DNA from: Bacteroidales bacterium
Lineage (GTDB): Bacteria; Bacteroidota; Bacteroidia; Bacteroidales; ML635J-15
Direction of reading: 5' to 3'
DNA length: 7,440 nucleotides
Assembly (NCBI GenBank): GCA_028701945.1
Contig: JAQVPT010000181.1
Location: 1-7,440, forward strand
The position numbers were made by a program, and so were the translations under genes. A model generated the notes under the pieces. The model had not been told where the DNA came from and did not search any database. It was given only the letters and a program-made list of their open reading frames with translations. Position 1 is the stretch's first letter. Each line of letters starts with the position of its first letter. Positions 7,280 through 7,440 of this stretch are shown piece by piece.

Positions 7280-7370
7280 CCGCCAAAAACCTTTTATCTT
7301 TTGTTATACTTTTTCTATGAAGGTTGAAAAAAATATAAGGTTTCTGAAACACACAATAAGCCGGATAAAT

Positions 7371-7440
7371 CTTTGTTTCTCTTGTTCCTCTGTTCTCTTG
7401 TTCCTTTTTGTTCGACTTTTCGACTGTTCATCTGTTCTCT
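7371..7440 (+). repeat. Degenerate 8-bp tandem repeat, consensus CTCTTGTT / CNNCTGTT (continues past window edge)
   Basis: The units are CTTTGTTT (7371), CTCTTGTT (7379), CCTCTGTT (7387), CTCTTGTT (7395), a 10-base CCTTTTTGTT (7403), CGACTTTT (7413), CGACTGTT (7421) and CATCTGTT (7429), then CTCT at the edge. The phase is 8 bp except for one 2-base expansion. The core differs from the GTGATTCT family and is pyrimidine-rich on the + strand. The array is cut by the end of the window. Confidence 0.8.

Larger units (their letters stand above)
7054..7440. other. Intergenic region without a convincing gene
   Basis: These 387 bases follow the transporter stop and run to the window edge. They contain two families of 8-bp-phased degenerate repeats, a perfect 9-bp inverted repeat, and AT-rich unique sequence at about 7280-7370. 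No tRNA, rRNA or well-supported promoter was recognised. The only + strand ORF of note begins with ATG at 7317 and is open to the edge, but most of it reads through the second repeat family. Confidence 0.8.

Noticed and set aside
7291..7316. Possible Bacteroidota-type promoter (TTTG with a TATACTTT-like element)
   Set aside because: The TTTG and TA-rich elements are almost adjacent rather than about 20 bases apart, the -7 match is poor, and AT-rich sequence produces such matches easily.
7287..7343. Imperfect inverted repeat AAACCTTTTAT / ATATAAGGTTT
   Set aside because: It has a loop of about 35 bases and a mismatch in AT-rich sequence; it is weak and likely chance.
7317..7440. ATG at 7317 opening a frame to the window edge (about 41 codons)
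   Set aside because: After about 18 codons it reads through the octamer repeat tract, its hydrophobic part is produced by that tract, and no promoter or domain supports it. Sequence beyond the window is needed to decide.

Overview
The window looks like a piece of a Bacteroidota chromosome. It is AT-rich. Three consecutive secreted proteins end in the C-terminal sorting domain of the type IX secretion system (T9SS), with PNP motifs and a terminal beta-rich module, and that system is confined to this phylum. Ig-like and PKD-like surface modules, very short intergenic gaps and no strong Shine-Dalgarno sequences fit the same assignment. I cannot place it below phylum from the sequence alone.

Layout: four genes lie head to tail on the + strand and fill positions 1-7053, with gaps of only 6, 23 and 19 bases. 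They are probably one transcription unit whose promoter lies left of the window. (1) The 3' part of a multidomain surface protein with no visible enzyme domain. (2) A small secreted protein made of a signal peptide, one beta-rich module and a sorting domain. (3) A 973-residue secreted GH13 alpha-amylase-family enzyme with all catalytic residues. (4) An inner-membrane MFS sugar transporter of the GPH/SLC45-like type. The tail, 7054-7440, has no convincing gene. It holds two unrelated families of 8-bp-phased degenerate tandem repeats and a strong hairpin.

How the genes may work together (inference): T9SS exports the amylase and the two non-catalytic proteins to the cell surface or medium. The amylase cuts alpha-glucans to oligosaccharides. 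After outer-membrane entry by proteins not seen here, the transporter carries the sugars across the inner membrane. The most notable point is that one module, with conserved VYxHxG, W...WG and FRxxDG signatures, occurs in all three secreted proteins. It precedes the enzyme domain in gene 3, is almost the whole protein in gene 2, and in gene 1 appears to be inserted inside an Ig-like repeat. This suggests a shared glycan-binding or assembly function encoded across the operon.
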